A stretch of 64,000 nt of DNA from the NCBI RefSeq assembly GCF_001310815.1, contig NZ_BAZK01000003.1:62001-126000 (forward strand). The letters are read 5' to 3'. Position 1 is the first letter of the stretch; the number at the start of each line of letters is the position of its first letter. This DNA is from Pseudovibrio denitrificans JCM 12308 (GTDB lineage: Bacteria; Pseudomonadota; Alphaproteobacteria; Rhizobiales; Stappiaceae). A program made the translations under genes and the position numbers. The notes beneath the pieces were generated by a model, which had not been told where the DNA came from, searched no databases, and worked only from the letters and a program-made list of their open reading frames with translations. Of the stretch, positions 36,072 to 45,064 are shown one piece after another.

Positions 36072-36585
36072 TTAGGTCAAACCGCTTACAAATCCGGTCT
36101 ACCGGGGTACCGTCAGAGAGTGGGATGGCTTTCAGCACTTTGTAATCTTTGAAGCCGCGGGAGGTGTAGTAGGCGCGGCCGCCGGTGTTGTCGGCGCGGA
36201 TGGTGGCGTTGATGGCGACGAGGCCTTTGCCCTTCAGATTAGCAAGGGTCGCTTTGAACAGCGCACTGCCGATGCCGCTCTTGTGCAGGCCCGGCTTTAC
36301 AAAGGTGCCAATATCAACCCAGTCTGCGGGGATATCTCCGTAATGGCTGGCGATCTGAAAGCCAAGCGGCTCACCGGTTTCACGGTCAATCGCGCAAACA
36401 GTGCTTTCCAGAATGTCCGCTTCAAGAAACCACTCGATGAACTCACCTTTGTTCAGCGGCTTCTCAAGCGCAGTTGTCCCCCCGGCCTCAATAATCCGGT
36501 TGAGCAGGGCAAGCAGCTCGTTTACATCGTTGCGCTGAGTTTTGCGGATGAAAAACTCGATAGGTTTGGTAGAAGATGTGTCCAT
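36061..36585 (-). CDS. GNAT family N-acetyltransferase
   Basis: The 174-residue acetyltransferase shows motif A as VDIGTFVKPGLHKSGIGSAL, which supplies the acetyl-CoA pyrophosphate loop, and motif B as NATIRADNTGGRAYYTSRGF. Similar proteins acetylate small amines or amino-acid analogues, but the substrate here is unknown. AGGAA lies about 10 bases before the ATG. The gene ends within the last codons of the convergent AT-rich gene, with an 11-base overlap. Confidence 0.88.
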   Translation of the reverse strand: MDTSSTKPIEFFIRKTQRNDVNELLALLNRIIEAGGTTALEKPLNKGEFIEWFLEADILESTVCAIDRETGEPLGFQIASHYGDIPADWVDIGTFVKPGLHKSGIGSALFKATLANLKGKGLVAINATIRADNTGGRAYYTSRGFKDYKVLKAIPLSDGTPVDRICKRFDLIRV

Positions 36586-36701
36586 TTTTCAAAATTCCTG
36601 TTCAACGCAAAAAACACGCAAAGCTTTCAAATCAACGCACATAGCAACGCAAACGACTTATGCCACTGAAATTCCCGCATAAGTGCCAAGCAAGAAACCT
36701 G

Positions 36702-37312
36702 CTAAAACTTTGTTCTTGCTCGCAAAGCCTGCGCCAGAGTGCCTTCGTCAAGGTAATCCAGTTCCCCGCCAACCGGCACACCATGGGCAAGGCGGGTCAC
36801 TTTCACATTCTCAAATCGCGCAAGCTGGTCCGTAATGAAATGCGCTGTCGTCTGTCCTTCAACGGTGGCATTCACCGCGAGGATAACTTCGTTCACACCA
36901 CCGCTTTCAACACGCTCCATCAGCTTGGAAATGTTGAGGTCATCCGGCCCAATTCCATCCAGCGGAGACAAGGTGCCACCGAGGACATGATAATGCGCGC
37001 TCACAGCCGATGCCCGCTCCAGCGCCCAGAGGTCAGAGACGTCCTCAACCACCACAATGGTGGAGGCATCCCGGCGCGGATCAGAGCAAATGGTGCAAGG
37101 ATCACTGGTATCAACGGTGCCGCATTCTGAGCAGATGCCAACCTGATCAACAGCCACGCCCATGCTTCCGCCAGAGGGATAAGTAACTGATCTTTCTTCT
37201 GAACCAGATGCAAAGCGGCGCGTCTGGCCGAGCGTGGACCAAGGCCGGGCAACTTGGCAAGCAGCTGAATCAGGCGTTCAATTTCGGGACCAGCAACCCT
37301 GCGTGTACTCAT
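36702..37312 (-). CDS. recR: Recombination mediator RecR (frameshifted)
   Basis: RecR works with RecF and RecO to load RecA at gaps. The helix-hairpin-helix [19 protein letters not shown] lies in the first frame (from 37312). The zinc finger [16 protein letters not shown] and the Toprim domain ([32 protein letters not shown]) lie in the second frame, up to 36702. One base is missing near 37164; restoring GCC ATG GGC gives [13 protein letters not shown]. The gene is last of the dnaX-ybaB-recR operon, a very conserved order. All motifs are otherwise intact, so an assembly error is likely. Confidence 0.88.
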
Positions 37313-37490
37313 CGAAAATCTATGCTCTCTGCGAGAAAGAAAAGGCACCCGCAAAGCTGATTTGCGAGACAATGCCAGATAAACTATGCCCGCCTGAGGA
37401 GGCGGGCAAGAGGGAATAAATCCAATTCAGGCATGCTGCCAAATCTGCGCAGGGTCGCGGTGATTTGGCAACAGATTTAGCCTGAAGAAC

Positions 37491-37817
37491 TTAGGAGCCG
37501 AACGGGAGTTTCATGCCAGCTGGCAGGCCCATGCCGGACATCATGTCCTGCGTGCGCTCCTGAACCAGCGCCTCACCCTTCGCCTTAGCATCATTATGCG
37601 CAGCGAGGATAAGATCTTCCAGAATTTCAACTTCATCAGCGTTGATGAGGGATGGATCGATCTTCAATCCGGTCATTTCACCTTTACCATTCAAGGTAAC
37701 GGTTACCATGCCTGCGCCTGAGGTGCCCTCAACAGAAAGCTCGTTCACAGTCTCCTGAAGCTCGCCCATTTTTTCCTGCATCTGCTTGGCTTGCTTCATC
37801 ATTTTAAGAAAGTCCAT
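37491..37817 (-). CDS. Nucleoid-associated protein, YbaB/EbfC family
   Basis: This 108-residue protein binds DNA as a dimer in the nucleoid. It begins MDFLKMMKQAKQMQEKMGEL, the signature N-terminal helix. VEGTSGAGMVTVTLNGKGEM and the C-terminal GMGLPAGMKLPF complete the family pattern. It sits between dnaX and recR, its usual location. Confidence 0.95.
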   Translation of the reverse strand: MDFLKMMKQAKQMQEKMGELQETVNELSVEGTSGAGMVTVTLNGKGEMTGLKIDPSLINADEVEILEDLILAAHNDAKAKGEALVQERTQDMMSGMGLPAGMKLPFGS

Positions 37818-37896
37818 CGACTCGCTCCTTAAACGTCTCTTGAGCGCATGTCGCGCTTCTCTTGTTCTGCTCGTTAGGTTTCATACCACAGAAACC

Positions 37897-39765
37897 TTAG
37901 AAATCTTGGGTGAAATCCATAGAGTCCATGTCTTCTATGTCGACAGGCTCGGACGCCGCTTCAAGGGGGAGATCTTCCTCCTGCTTCAAAATGCGCACGT
38001 CAACAACCTTAGCTCCGGGAAAGGCAGAAATAAGTTTCACCACTTCCGGATCAGAATGCGCATCAGAAACCAACTGTCTCTGGTTCGCTTCTTTTTCTTC
38101 ATGCAAAGTCGGGCGGCCTTGCTCACGGCTAACCGCAACAATCCAGCGACGACCAGTCCATTCTGTTAGTTTTCGGCCCAGTTCACCAGCTGCATCAGGT
38201 GTCGCAATCTCCGTTGGCTGCACCTCAATGCGGCCCGGCTGGAAGTTGACAAGTCGCAGAGCGCGCTCAACGGAAACCTTGACCGGAATGTCCTTCATGC
38301 GGCCCGCAAGCTGAGCGACCTCAGCCCAGGAGCGGATCGCGATCCTTTCGTTGATCTCTTCCGCTTGCCGCATTTGCGGTGCTGTTTGTGGAACAGCGCC
38401 AACGGCTTGTGCCATCGGCTGGCCACCTGCAACAGCGCGCAGCTGAGGCGCAGAACCACCGCCAGAAGGCGCGCCACTCGCGCTTGGTCCACCGCCGCCT
38501 TGCGGCCCGTTACCTGCTGGTGCACTGCCACCTGCCGGGGAGAACTTGCCGGACTTGAGCAGCTTCAGCGCCTCTTCCGGATCTGGCAGATCGGAGGCGT
38601 AGCACAAGCGCACCAGAACCATGTCAGCCGCGGCCAATGGCTTAGGTGCATTCTGCACTTCATTAATTCCCTTCAGCAAAATCTGCCATGTCCGGGAAAG
38701 AACGCGCATGGAAAGCTTCTCAGCAAACTCCCGCCCACGCTGTCTCTCACTCTCCGTCACAGAGTTCTCTTCACCCGCTTTGGGAACCGCTTTCAGGCGA
38801 GTCACCAGATGGGTAAAGTCTGCAAGGTCAGAGAGGACAACTGCCGGATCAGCGCCCACATCATACTGGGCTTTGAGCTCATCCAGAGCGCTGGCAATGT
38901 CGCCGCGCATCACGTGCTCAAGCAAATCTATCACACGGCTGCGGTCAGCAAGGCCAAGCATCTGCCGCACTTCGTCAGCTTCAATGCGGCCAGCACCATG
39001 TGCAATTGCTTGATCCAGAAGGGATAAACTGTCTCGGGCGGAACCCTCACCAGCGCGCGCAATCAGCGTCAGCGCTTCATCGGAGATTTCTATCCCCTCT
39101 TTGCCGGAGATCTCACGCAGCAGAGAAACAAGCGTAGAGCTCTCAATCCGGCGCAGGTCAAACCGCTGACAACGGGAGAGGACAGTTACAGGAACCTTGC
39201 GGATTTCTGTGGTCGCAAAGATGAACTTCACATGCTCCGGTGGCTCTTCCAGCGTCTTCAACAAACCGTTGAATGCTGCATTCGAAAGCATGTGCACCTC
39301 ATCGATGATGTACACTTTATACCGCGCATTCGCAGGCCGATACCGCGCCGCCTCGGTAATCTCGCGAATGTCACCAATACCTGTATGAGACGCCGCATCC
39401 ATCTCGATAACGTCCACATGGCGACCTTCCATGATCGCCTGACAGTGAACGCCTGGTTTGTCTAAGTGGATGGTAGGCTTATCAATTTCGCCTGGGATCT
39501 CGTAGTTCAGACCACGCGCCAGAATACGTGCCGTGGTCGTTTTACCGACACCGCGAACACCAGTCAGCATCCACGCTTGTGCGATACGTCCAGTCTCAAA
39601 TGCATTCTGCAGAGTCTGAACCATCGGCTCCTGACCATAAAGATCATCGAACGTGCTTGGTCGATACTTACGGGCGAGAACGCGATAAGCACCATCGCTG
39701 CTGGAAGATTTGTCTTCCGCGCCTGTTGTTGTCTGGTGCTCTTCCTGAAGGTCTATTCCGTCCAT
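37897..39765 (-). CDS. dnaX: DNA polymerase III subunits gamma and tau
   Basis: DnaX is the clamp-loader ATPase of the replicase. The 622-residue protein has Walker A TGVRGVGKTT, Walker B VYIIDEVHMLS, the SRC motif TVLSRCQRFDLRRI and sensor 2 GSARDSLSLLDQA. The zinc-finger Cys cluster of E. coli DnaX is not kept (only HCQAIMEGRH), a state seen in many Rhizobiales-related sequences. A Gly/Ala/Pro-rich linker (about 420-470) precedes a tau-like C-terminal domain. The ATG at 39765 (MDGIDLQEE) has GAGG upstream; an earlier in-frame ATG at 39819 lacks one. First gene of dnaX-ybaB-recR, just downstream of the SRP RNA. Confidence 0.95.
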   Translation of the reverse strand: MDGIDLQEEHQTTTGAEDKSSSSDGAYRVLARKYRPSTFDDLYGQEPMVQTLQNAFETGRIAQAWMLTGVRGVGKTTTARILARGLNYEIPGEIDKPTIHLDKPGVHCQAIMEGRHVDVIEMDAASHTGIGDIREITEAARYRPANARYKVYIIDEVHMLSNAAFNGLLKTLEEPPEHVKFIFATTEIRKVPVTVLSRCQRFDLRRIESSTLVSLLREISGKEGIEISDEALTLIARAGEGSARDSLSLLDQAIAHGAGRIEADEVRQMLGLADRSRVIDLLEHVMRGDIASALDELKAQYDVGADPAVVLSDLADFTHLVTRLKAVPKAGEENSVTESERQRGREFAEKLSMRVLSRTWQILLKGINEVQNAPKPLAAADMVLVRLCYASDLPDPEEALKLLKSGKFSPAGGSAPAGNGPQGGGGPSASGAPSGGGSAPQLRAVAGGQPMAQAVGAVPQTAPQMRQAEEINERIAIRSWAEVAQLAGRMKDIPVKVSVERALRLVNFQPGRIEVQPTEIATPDAAGELGRKLTEWTGRRWIVAVSREQGRPTLHEEKEANQRQLVSDAHSDPEVVKLISAFPGAKVVDVRILKQEEDLPLEAASEPVDIEDMDSMDFTQDF

Positions 39766-39866
39766 GTCGCCCAAATCCTCAGCCACTTCAAAGGCAAGGT
39801 AAAACTTATTCCCGGCCATTCAAGACGAAGACCGGCCGCTTGTCGAGTATGGGCGCGGGGAAAATA

Positions 39867-39968
39867 GGTGGGAGGCTGGCACGATGACCCGTGCCATGGA
39901 CTCGTTAGGGCTGCTTCCTTCCGGACCTGACCCGGTTGGCGAGTGGCTCGTCCACCACCAACCTCCCG
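39867..39968 (-). ncRNA. ffs: Signal recognition particle RNA (small, 4.5S type)
   Basis: On the minus strand the apical domain reads GGTCAGGTCCGGAAGGAAGC, the invariant Ffh-binding hairpin. The ends pair through GGGAGG (39967-39962) and CCTCCC (39875-39870). The length of about 100 bases fits the bacterial short form. A TATTTTCCCC tail follows the 3' end. It directs ribosomes with membrane-protein nascent chains to FtsY. Placement just upstream of dnaX is common in alphaproteobacteria. Confidence 0.95.
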
Positions 39969-40158
39969 ATCGTGTATATGGGCGTTTTGCCTGAAATTTG
40001 CAAGTGTTCATTGATGTTTACCGCTCGCTACTGTGGACGAGACTGTGAATCTTCCGATCAATCTGATGAAACAGAAATCACAAAATGTCGTCGCGACATT
40101 GCAATTCAGCGGTATCTCGGGTTCACTTTGCATAATTTTATAATTTAAGGAATTCGAA

Positions 40159-41123
40159 ATGCTGGCCGAAACAACTGAGGTGTACGACGCCTCTGCTGCT
40201 CTTTGCTATTCTGCCAATTCACTTAATCGCTGTGGGGAAAAACGTAAGGATACAGAATGGGTTAATTCACTCAAAGCTGCGCCGGAAACACGTTTTCTGA
40301 TCCAGGCAAACGACAGTTTTATCTTTAATACGGACGATGCCAATCAGCCTCTTCTCCACTCTGCTGAGGTGATCAATCTATTAGGCATCACCGATGCCAC
40401 GACGATTTTTCTCGGCATTGATGAGTGCGACGGCAACCGCCCACACTTCGGCCTGCGTTACTCCACTGACCTGGAAACGATTGACGAAGAACTGGAAAAA
40501 ATCGGCCATACGCTGCCTACGGCCTGCGCGGCATTGCAATGAAGCGCGCTGCAAGCCAACAAGTGTTGGGCATGATGGCTCAGGCTGCCTCAATGGGCAA
40601 ATGGCACTCAACCCATAAGATGTGCTCCCAGTGCGGTAAGCCTACTGAACTCGCCGAAGCGGGATATCGCCGTGATTGCCCGTCTTGCTCCGCACAGCAC
40701 TTCCCAAGAACCGATCCTGCGGTGATAATGTTGATCACCCACGGGGATAAATGCCTGATGGGGCGTCCATACCATCTGATGGAAAATGTCTACACCACAC
40801 TTGCAGGCTTTGTGGAGCCGGGTGAGACATTTGAAGATGCCGTCCGCCGTGAAGTTTTTGAAGAAGCAGGCGTTAAAGTCGGCACCGTGAAATACGTCGC
40901 CAGTCAGCCATGGCCTTTCCCATCAAACATTATGATCGGATTCCACGGCGAAGCGCTGACGACGGACTTGAATATCGACTATGAAGAAATGCAGGATTGT
41001 CAGTGGTTTTCCAAAGAGGAGACACTGAAGATGCTCCAAGGCGAAGCAGAGTCGGGATTAATTTGTCCTCCTGACATCTCTATCGCGCATCATTTGATCA
41101 AGAAATTTATCGAGGAACAATGA
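40159..41123 (+). CDS. nudC: NAD+ diphosphatase NudC (frameshifted)
   Basis: NudC cleaves NADH/NAD+ to NMNH/NMN and AMP and removes NAD caps from RNA. The N-terminal domain is in the first frame (40159-40542). The zinc site CSQCGKPTELAEAGYRRDC, the Nudix box GFVEPGETFEDAVRREVFEE and the NADH-specific SQPWPFPSNIMIGF are in the second (40539-41123). One G is missing near 40515; restoring it gives HTLAYGLRGIAMKR. All motifs are intact. The first frame starts with AAGGAATTCGAA upstream of the ATG. Confidence 0.88.
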
Positions 41124-41184
41124 CCCATGGTCGACTAGAGCCAGTGGTTGTTTAGCAGGTGCCTGATGGCACCGGGGAGGTGCC

Positions 41185-41799
41185 ATGACTTACTGCATAT
41201 ATCTGACCCACCCAAACGTTTACATCGATCCGGCAACCCCTGTCCCGCACTGGGATTTGTCGGATAAAGGTCGGGAACGCTTAGAACAAGGCCTGCGCCA
41301 GCCGTGGCTTTTGGAGATCGACCACGTTATTGCCAGCCGCGAAAAGAAGGCCATTGAAACCGGCCAGATCATCGCGAACCATCTGGGGATCGAGCTCATG
41401 ACAGCTTCAGGCCTTCATGAGAATGACCGCAGTTCAACCGGCTTCCTGGAGCCGGATGAGTTTGAAACGGTCGCCGATGAGTTCTTCAGCCGCCCCGCAG
41501 TCAGCGTACGCGGATGGGAGCGTGCGTTGGATGCCCAAAGCCGCGTAGTAGATGCGATCAAGAAAGCGCTGACCACCATCCCAAGTGGTGAACCTGTGCT
41601 CTTCTCCGGCCATGGCGGTGTAGGAACGCTGCTCAAATGCCATCTCGCCAACAACGCAATCGACCGCGCATTTGACCAACCTGCAAATGTTGGAGGCGGT
41701 TGCTGGTTTCGGTTTGATCCAGCGGACCTTGAGGCTTGCAAGGCTGACATTGAAAGCCTGAAGTGGCAGCTGATTGATGAGATGGAACTCGCCACTTAA
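41185..41799 (+). CDS. Histidine phosphatase-like protein with altered active-site motif
   Basis: The 204-residue protein has the layout of a branch 1 histidine phosphatase. The usual R-H-G motif is replaced by LTHPNVYIDP, so His is kept but the Arg before it is Thr. A later VIASREKKAIETGQII provides the second Arg, and LFSGHGGVGTLL the second His. Its reaction is therefore uncertain. GGGGAGG precedes the ATG by a few bases and lies in a possible hairpin. It follows nudC after 60 bases and ends in a terminator. Confidence 0.82.
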   Translation: MTYCIYLTHPNVYIDPATPVPHWDLSDKGRERLEQGLRQPWLLEIDHVIASREKKAIETGQIIANHLGIELMTASGLHENDRSSTGFLEPDEFETVADEFFSRPAVSVRGWERALDAQSRVVDAIKKALTTIPSGEPVLFSGHGGVGTLLKCHLANNAIDRAFDQPANVGGGCWFRFDPADLEACKADIESLKWQLIDEMELAT

Positions 41800-41828
41800 C
41801 TTGCGCGCTGCAGATAATAAAGAAACTA

Positions 41829-41866
41829 AGCAGCCTGTTGATCTTGATGGTTGGCAGGCTGCTTTC
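41829..41866 (+). terminator. Terminator after the histidine phosphatase-like gene
   Basis: AGCAGCCTG and CAGGCTGCT form a 9-base stem over a 17-base loop, followed by TTC. The T-run is short. Confidence 0.65.
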
Positions 41867-42034
41867 ATAGCTCCGGCTCTTGTTGCTGCTGTGTGAAATG
41901 CTTATCTAGAGCGTAACTCTGGAATGTGTTTGGGCATTTCAGATCAAAATACACTTAAAGCAACGACTTAGAGCGGGATGTGTGAGCGTACCGAGCTCTG
42001 AGTGCCATTTGTTTTCAAGAATTCGGCGCAAGAG

Positions 42035-42709
42035 ATGTTATCGGCAGCAATCAAAGCATTTTCGCAGGTTTTCGAACCCCATTTCAGAAGCATATTTTTC
42101 AAGGCCTTAGGGCTCACCCTGCTTCTTCTCCTCGTAGCTTGGATCGCCATTCAGGGTTTGGTCGGATACTTTATTGACCTTCCAGAGAATTGGCAGGACA
42201 CGACAGTCAGTATCCTGACTGGCATCGGTGCCTTGATCGGTCTTGGTTACATCCTCGCCCCAGTCTCCGCGATGGTTGTCGCGTTTTATCAGGACCAGAT
42301 CTCAGATCTCGTTGAAGAACGCTCCTATCCGCATGACAAGCCGGGTAAGGCTCTGCCTCTTGGCGAGTCCATTGTTACCGCTCTGCGTTTTGTTGGTGTT
42401 GTAATCATCGCAAACATCTTCGCTTTGATGCTGTTCTTTGTTCCTGGCATCGGGCAGATCGCATTCTTGCTGGTAAACGGCTATTTGCTGGGGCGCGAAT
42501 ACTTTGAATTCGTAGCCATGCGGTTTATGCCAGTGCAGGAGGCAAAAGCCTTCCGCAGATCACAAGGTGGAACTGTGTTTGCGGCAGGCCTCATCGTTGC
42601 GTTCGTGCTGGCTATTCCGATCGTCAACCTTATCACGCCACTCTTCGCAACGATCTTTATGGTGCACGTCTTCAAGACGCTCCGGGCGAAACGCAATTTA
42701 TCCGTTTAG
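42035..42709 (+). CDS. EI24/CysZ-family membrane protein
   Basis: This 224-residue inner-membrane protein matches the EI24 domain family that includes the sulfate permease CysZ. The N-terminal AAIKAFSQVFEPHFRSIFFK and the first long helix (ALGLTLLLLLVAWIAIQGLV) are typical. Later segments are GLGYILAPVSAMVVAFYQDQ, FVPGIGQIAFLLVNGYLLGR and an FATIFMVHVF helix. Four to five membrane helices are expected. The ATG at 42035 fits family starts; an upstream in-frame GTG at 42002 would add 11 residues. Transport of sulfate is only one possibility. Confidence 0.8.
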   Translation: MLSAAIKAFSQVFEPHFRSIFFKALGLTLLLLLVAWIAIQGLVGYFIDLPENWQDTTVSILTGIGALIGLGYILAPVSAMVVAFYQDQISDLVEERSYPHDKPGKALPLGESIVTALRFVGVVIIANIFALMLFFVPGIGQIAFLLVNGYLLGREYFEFVAMRFMPVQEAKAFRRSQGGTVFAAGLIVAFVLAIPIVNLITPLFATIFMVHVFKTLRAKRNLSV

Positions 42710-42752
42710 CAGCGAAGAATACTACAATTTTAAGAAATAACAGGAAACAGGT

Positions 42753-43232
42753 GTGTTTGCTATTAGAAGCTTTATTGCTGACGATCTAACCTGGGCGCAT
42801 GCTCTGAATGAGGAGCATGCTGTCGAGCTCTCCTCTTTGACACAGGATGGTTTCGCGGAGCTGATCGAAAAGGCGACCTATGTGAAAGTCGCAGACAACG
42901 ATGCTGGCCTGCTAATCACCTATGATCAGGACGGAGTCTATTCTTCCATTAATTTCAGATGGTTCTGCGAGCACTACGACAACTTCCTCTATGTGGATCG
43001 TATCGTGATCTCCAAGATAGCGCGTGGGCAGGGCATTGCCAGAAAGCTCTATGATGACCTCTTTCAGTTCGCAAAAGCGAAGGGATACGAACGTGTCGTC
43101 TGTGAGGTGAACTCAGATCCTCCCAACCCAGCTTCTGACGCTTTCCATGCCTCTTTGGGTTTTAAAGTCGTCGGTAAAGCTGAATTGGAAGGAAAAGGGA
43201 AGACGGTGCAATATATGGAAAAAGCACTCTGA
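42753..43232 (+). CDS. GNAT family N-acetyltransferase
   Basis: A 159-residue acetyltransferase starting with GTG, preceded by AGGAAACAG. Motif A is YVDRIVISKIARGQGIARKL, and motif B is VVCEVNSDPPNPASDAFHAS with LGFKVVG. It resembles COG3818-type GNATs (predicted acetyltransferases of unknown target). It follows the EI24 gene after 43 bases, in the same direction, so the two may be cotranscribed. Confidence 0.88.
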   Translation: MFAIRSFIADDLTWAHALNEEHAVELSSLTQDGFAELIEKATYVKVADNDAGLLITYDQDGVYSSINFRWFCEHYDNFLYVDRIVISKIARGQGIARKLYDDLFQFAKAKGYERVVCEVNSDPPNPASDAFHASLGFKVVGKAELEGKGKTVQYMEKAL

Positions 43233-43493
43233 AAACCGCTGTTTTGCGAAAAGTCAGGGAGTGTTGAGCTGCTTGTTTTGTTACTGCGGCGCCACAGCAG
43301 CTCGAAATCTCTACGCCATCGTCTCTCTGCAGTCTTGGCAGGTTGACCTGCCGAGAAAACTGTTTCAGCCTAACGCCAAGCAATGAGGAGGACTCTGTCA
43401 GTGAACAACTAAGGCAACCCAAATTCTAATTAGATGCACTGCTGCGTTCAGCGTGGCTGGTGTTTGTTGCCTATTTGTTTTGATGGAGTCTTT

Positions 43494-44024
43494 ATGAGAC
43501 GCGTTATCTATGACGTCGCCGTAAGTCGCGACGGTTTTATTGCTGGCCCAAACGGCGATGTTTCAATTTTCCCGCACACAGGTGAACATGTAGATGCTTA
43601 TAATGAGCGTCTATTGACTTATGACACTGTGATCATGGGGCGTCATACCTATGAGTTCGGCTACCAGTTTGGTCTTCCTGCTGGTGCAAAAGCTTACCCA
43701 CATATGCGCCATCTGATTTTCTCGGAAGGTATTCAGTTGCCCCAAGATGCGGAGGTGGAGACTGTCAGGGCCGACTTCGCTACACGCGTTGAGGAGCTGA
43801 AGAACGAGCAGGGCGGTGATATCTATCTGTGCGGTGGGGGGATGTTTGCTGGTCTGCTGGCCGAAAGCAATCTGATCGACGTCCTGCGCTTGAAAGTCGC
43901 TCCTGTCGTATGTGGAGGCGGCACACCGTTGTTCGCTAATGTCTCCGAACGGATTGACCTAACCTGCCTCTCCTCAAAGCTCTATGAGAGCGGCGTGGAG
44001 TATTGTGAGTTCACTCTGCAGTAA
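43494..44024 (+). CDS. RibD C-terminal/dihydrofolate reductase-like protein
   Basis: The 176-residue protein has the fold of the dihydrofolate reductase superfamily (RibD C-terminal type). It begins VIYDVAVSRDGFIAGPNGD, then TVIMGRHTYEFG and ends with the NADPH-binding IYLCGGGMFAGLLAES and VAPVVCGGGTPLF. These reductases are widespread and usually of unknown substrate. GGAG lies 6 bases before the ATG at 43494. A terminator follows. Confidence 0.88.
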   Translation: MRRVIYDVAVSRDGFIAGPNGDVSIFPHTGEHVDAYNERLLTYDTVIMGRHTYEFGYQFGLPAGAKAYPHMRHLIFSEGIQLPQDAEVETVRADFATRVEELKNEQGGDIYLCGGGMFAGLLAESNLIDVLRLKVAPVVCGGGTPLFANVSERIDLTCLSSKLYESGVEYCEFTLQ

Positions 44025-44036
44025 GATGATGACTTT

Positions 44037-44070
44037 GGCGGAGCGGCTTTTTTCCTGCTCCGCCTTAGCT
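44037..44070 (+). terminator. Terminator after the RibD-like gene
   Basis: GGCGGAGC and GCTCCGCC form an 8-base stem over a loop that holds six T, followed by TTAGCTT. It may also serve the convergent gene at 44079. Confidence 0.6.
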
Positions 44071-44078
44071 TGCCATAC

Positions 44079-44558
44079 TTAGTCACGTGCCTCCATGAGC
44101 TTCCACCCCTTGTTCTGCCAGCCTTCAGCAGAGAGCTTGATCATGTCGGTGGTGCGGATGAGATAACCAGGCAGTTTGACACTGTTGCCTTTGCTGGTTC
44201 TGAACTCCAGATCCATGTTCAGCTTGCCGCCAAGCTTCTTGATCAACGCAGATCCACCACCATCAATGCTACCTGATGAAATGTAGATGAAGTTAACCCG
44301 ATCGCGGATCGCAACTGAGGCAGCAGCAAAGCTGATCATGTAGCCAAGACCTTGTCGTGTCGGGTTAGTGGTCATGTAGCCTTCCTGAGCCCACACGCCA
44401 TCGGGCATCAAAATGTTTTCTCCCGGTTCATAAGCAATGTGGTCTGAGTAACAGACGCTGGACGTAAGTGAGGCATCACCATCAAAAATGCCTTCAAGAC
44501 AATTACGCTGCTCCTCTACTCGGAATGTACGCGTGTCTTTGGCCCATCTGTAGCCCAT
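44079..44558 (-). CDS. Hypothetical 159-residue protein
   Basis: No family recognised. The soluble protein has no signal peptide. It contains EEQRNCLEGIFDGDASLTSS, a repeat-like block GYMISFAAASVAI, and a Gly-rich segment SSGSIDGGGSALIKKLGGKL. AAGGAGA precedes the ATG by 7 bases, a strong ribosome binding site that supports expression. It stands alone, divergent from the sdh operon across 500 bases. Confidence 0.6.
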   Translation of the reverse strand: MGYRWAKDTRTFRVEEQRNCLEGIFDGDASLTSSVCYSDHIAYEPGENILMPDGVWAQEGYMTTNPTRQGLGYMISFAAASVAIRDRVNFIYISSGSIDGGGSALIKKLGGKLNMDLEFRTSKGNSVKLPGYLIRTTDMIKLSAEGWQNKGWKLMEARD

Positions 44559-44747
44559 CTTTGTCTCCTTTTCGGATGTTGTTTGTGGCGATGTAAGCCA
44601 TCGCTTGAAACGAAGACGCAGAAGGGGAGTGCCTGTGAGATGGGGAGTGGATCAGAAGGCAATTTTGATGGCTAAACTGGATATCGAAACCAGTTGCTCT
44701 ATTTCTTGCTGATGTGGGTTGTGTCAGCTCATTCACGTTAAATAAAG

Positions 44748-44763
44748 TTTACGTAAACGTAAT
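44748..44763. promoter_or_regulatory. Half or variant of the sdh palindrome
   Basis: GTTTACGTAAACGTAA shares the TTTACGTAA core with the larger palindrome at 45017 in the opposite sense. It may be a second operator about 310 bases upstream of sdhC. Confidence 0.4.
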
Positions 44764-45016
44764 TTGACTTTAAGTGATTTTCTGAAAAATTTTCGGTAAT
44801 TTCAGTAAAATAAAATATGAGCCCAAAACTCAAGATAATAAATAGGCAGTTTCTTGTTACTTGATCACATAGAAACTAACAAAGTTTACACCGCAAAATC
44901 TAATCATTTCGGCCAATTTTGAGGGCAAACCTAGTAGAAAAAGCATTTAGTCGCATAGGATGCTTTGACGCACCCAGAAACTGAAGGTATTAGAACCTCA
45001 TACAACGCCTTGTTTT

Positions 45017-45038
45017 GTTACGTTTACGTAAGCGTAAC
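45017..45038. promoter_or_regulatory. Near-perfect 22-base palindrome upstream of sdhC
   Basis: GTTACG and CGTAAC frame a TTTACGTAAG centre; only one base pair breaks perfect symmetry. It ends about 27 bases before the sdhC start codon, the right place for an operator of the sdh operon. The protein that binds it is not known. Confidence 0.6.
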
Positions 45039-45064
45039 TTAAACTAGGGACGGGAGAGAGATTT

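Larger units (their letters stand above)
44559..45064. other. Long AT-rich region upstream of sdhC
   Basis: These 506 bases probably hold the sdh promoter. Two related palindromes, at 44748-44763 and 45017-45038, are listed separately. No gene is seen in the rest. Confidence 0.5.

Noticed and set aside
45017-45038. Reading the sdh palindrome as a RegA or FNR site
   Set aside because: It does not match the TTGAT-N4-ATCAA FNR box or the GC-rich RegA sites; the binding protein is left open.
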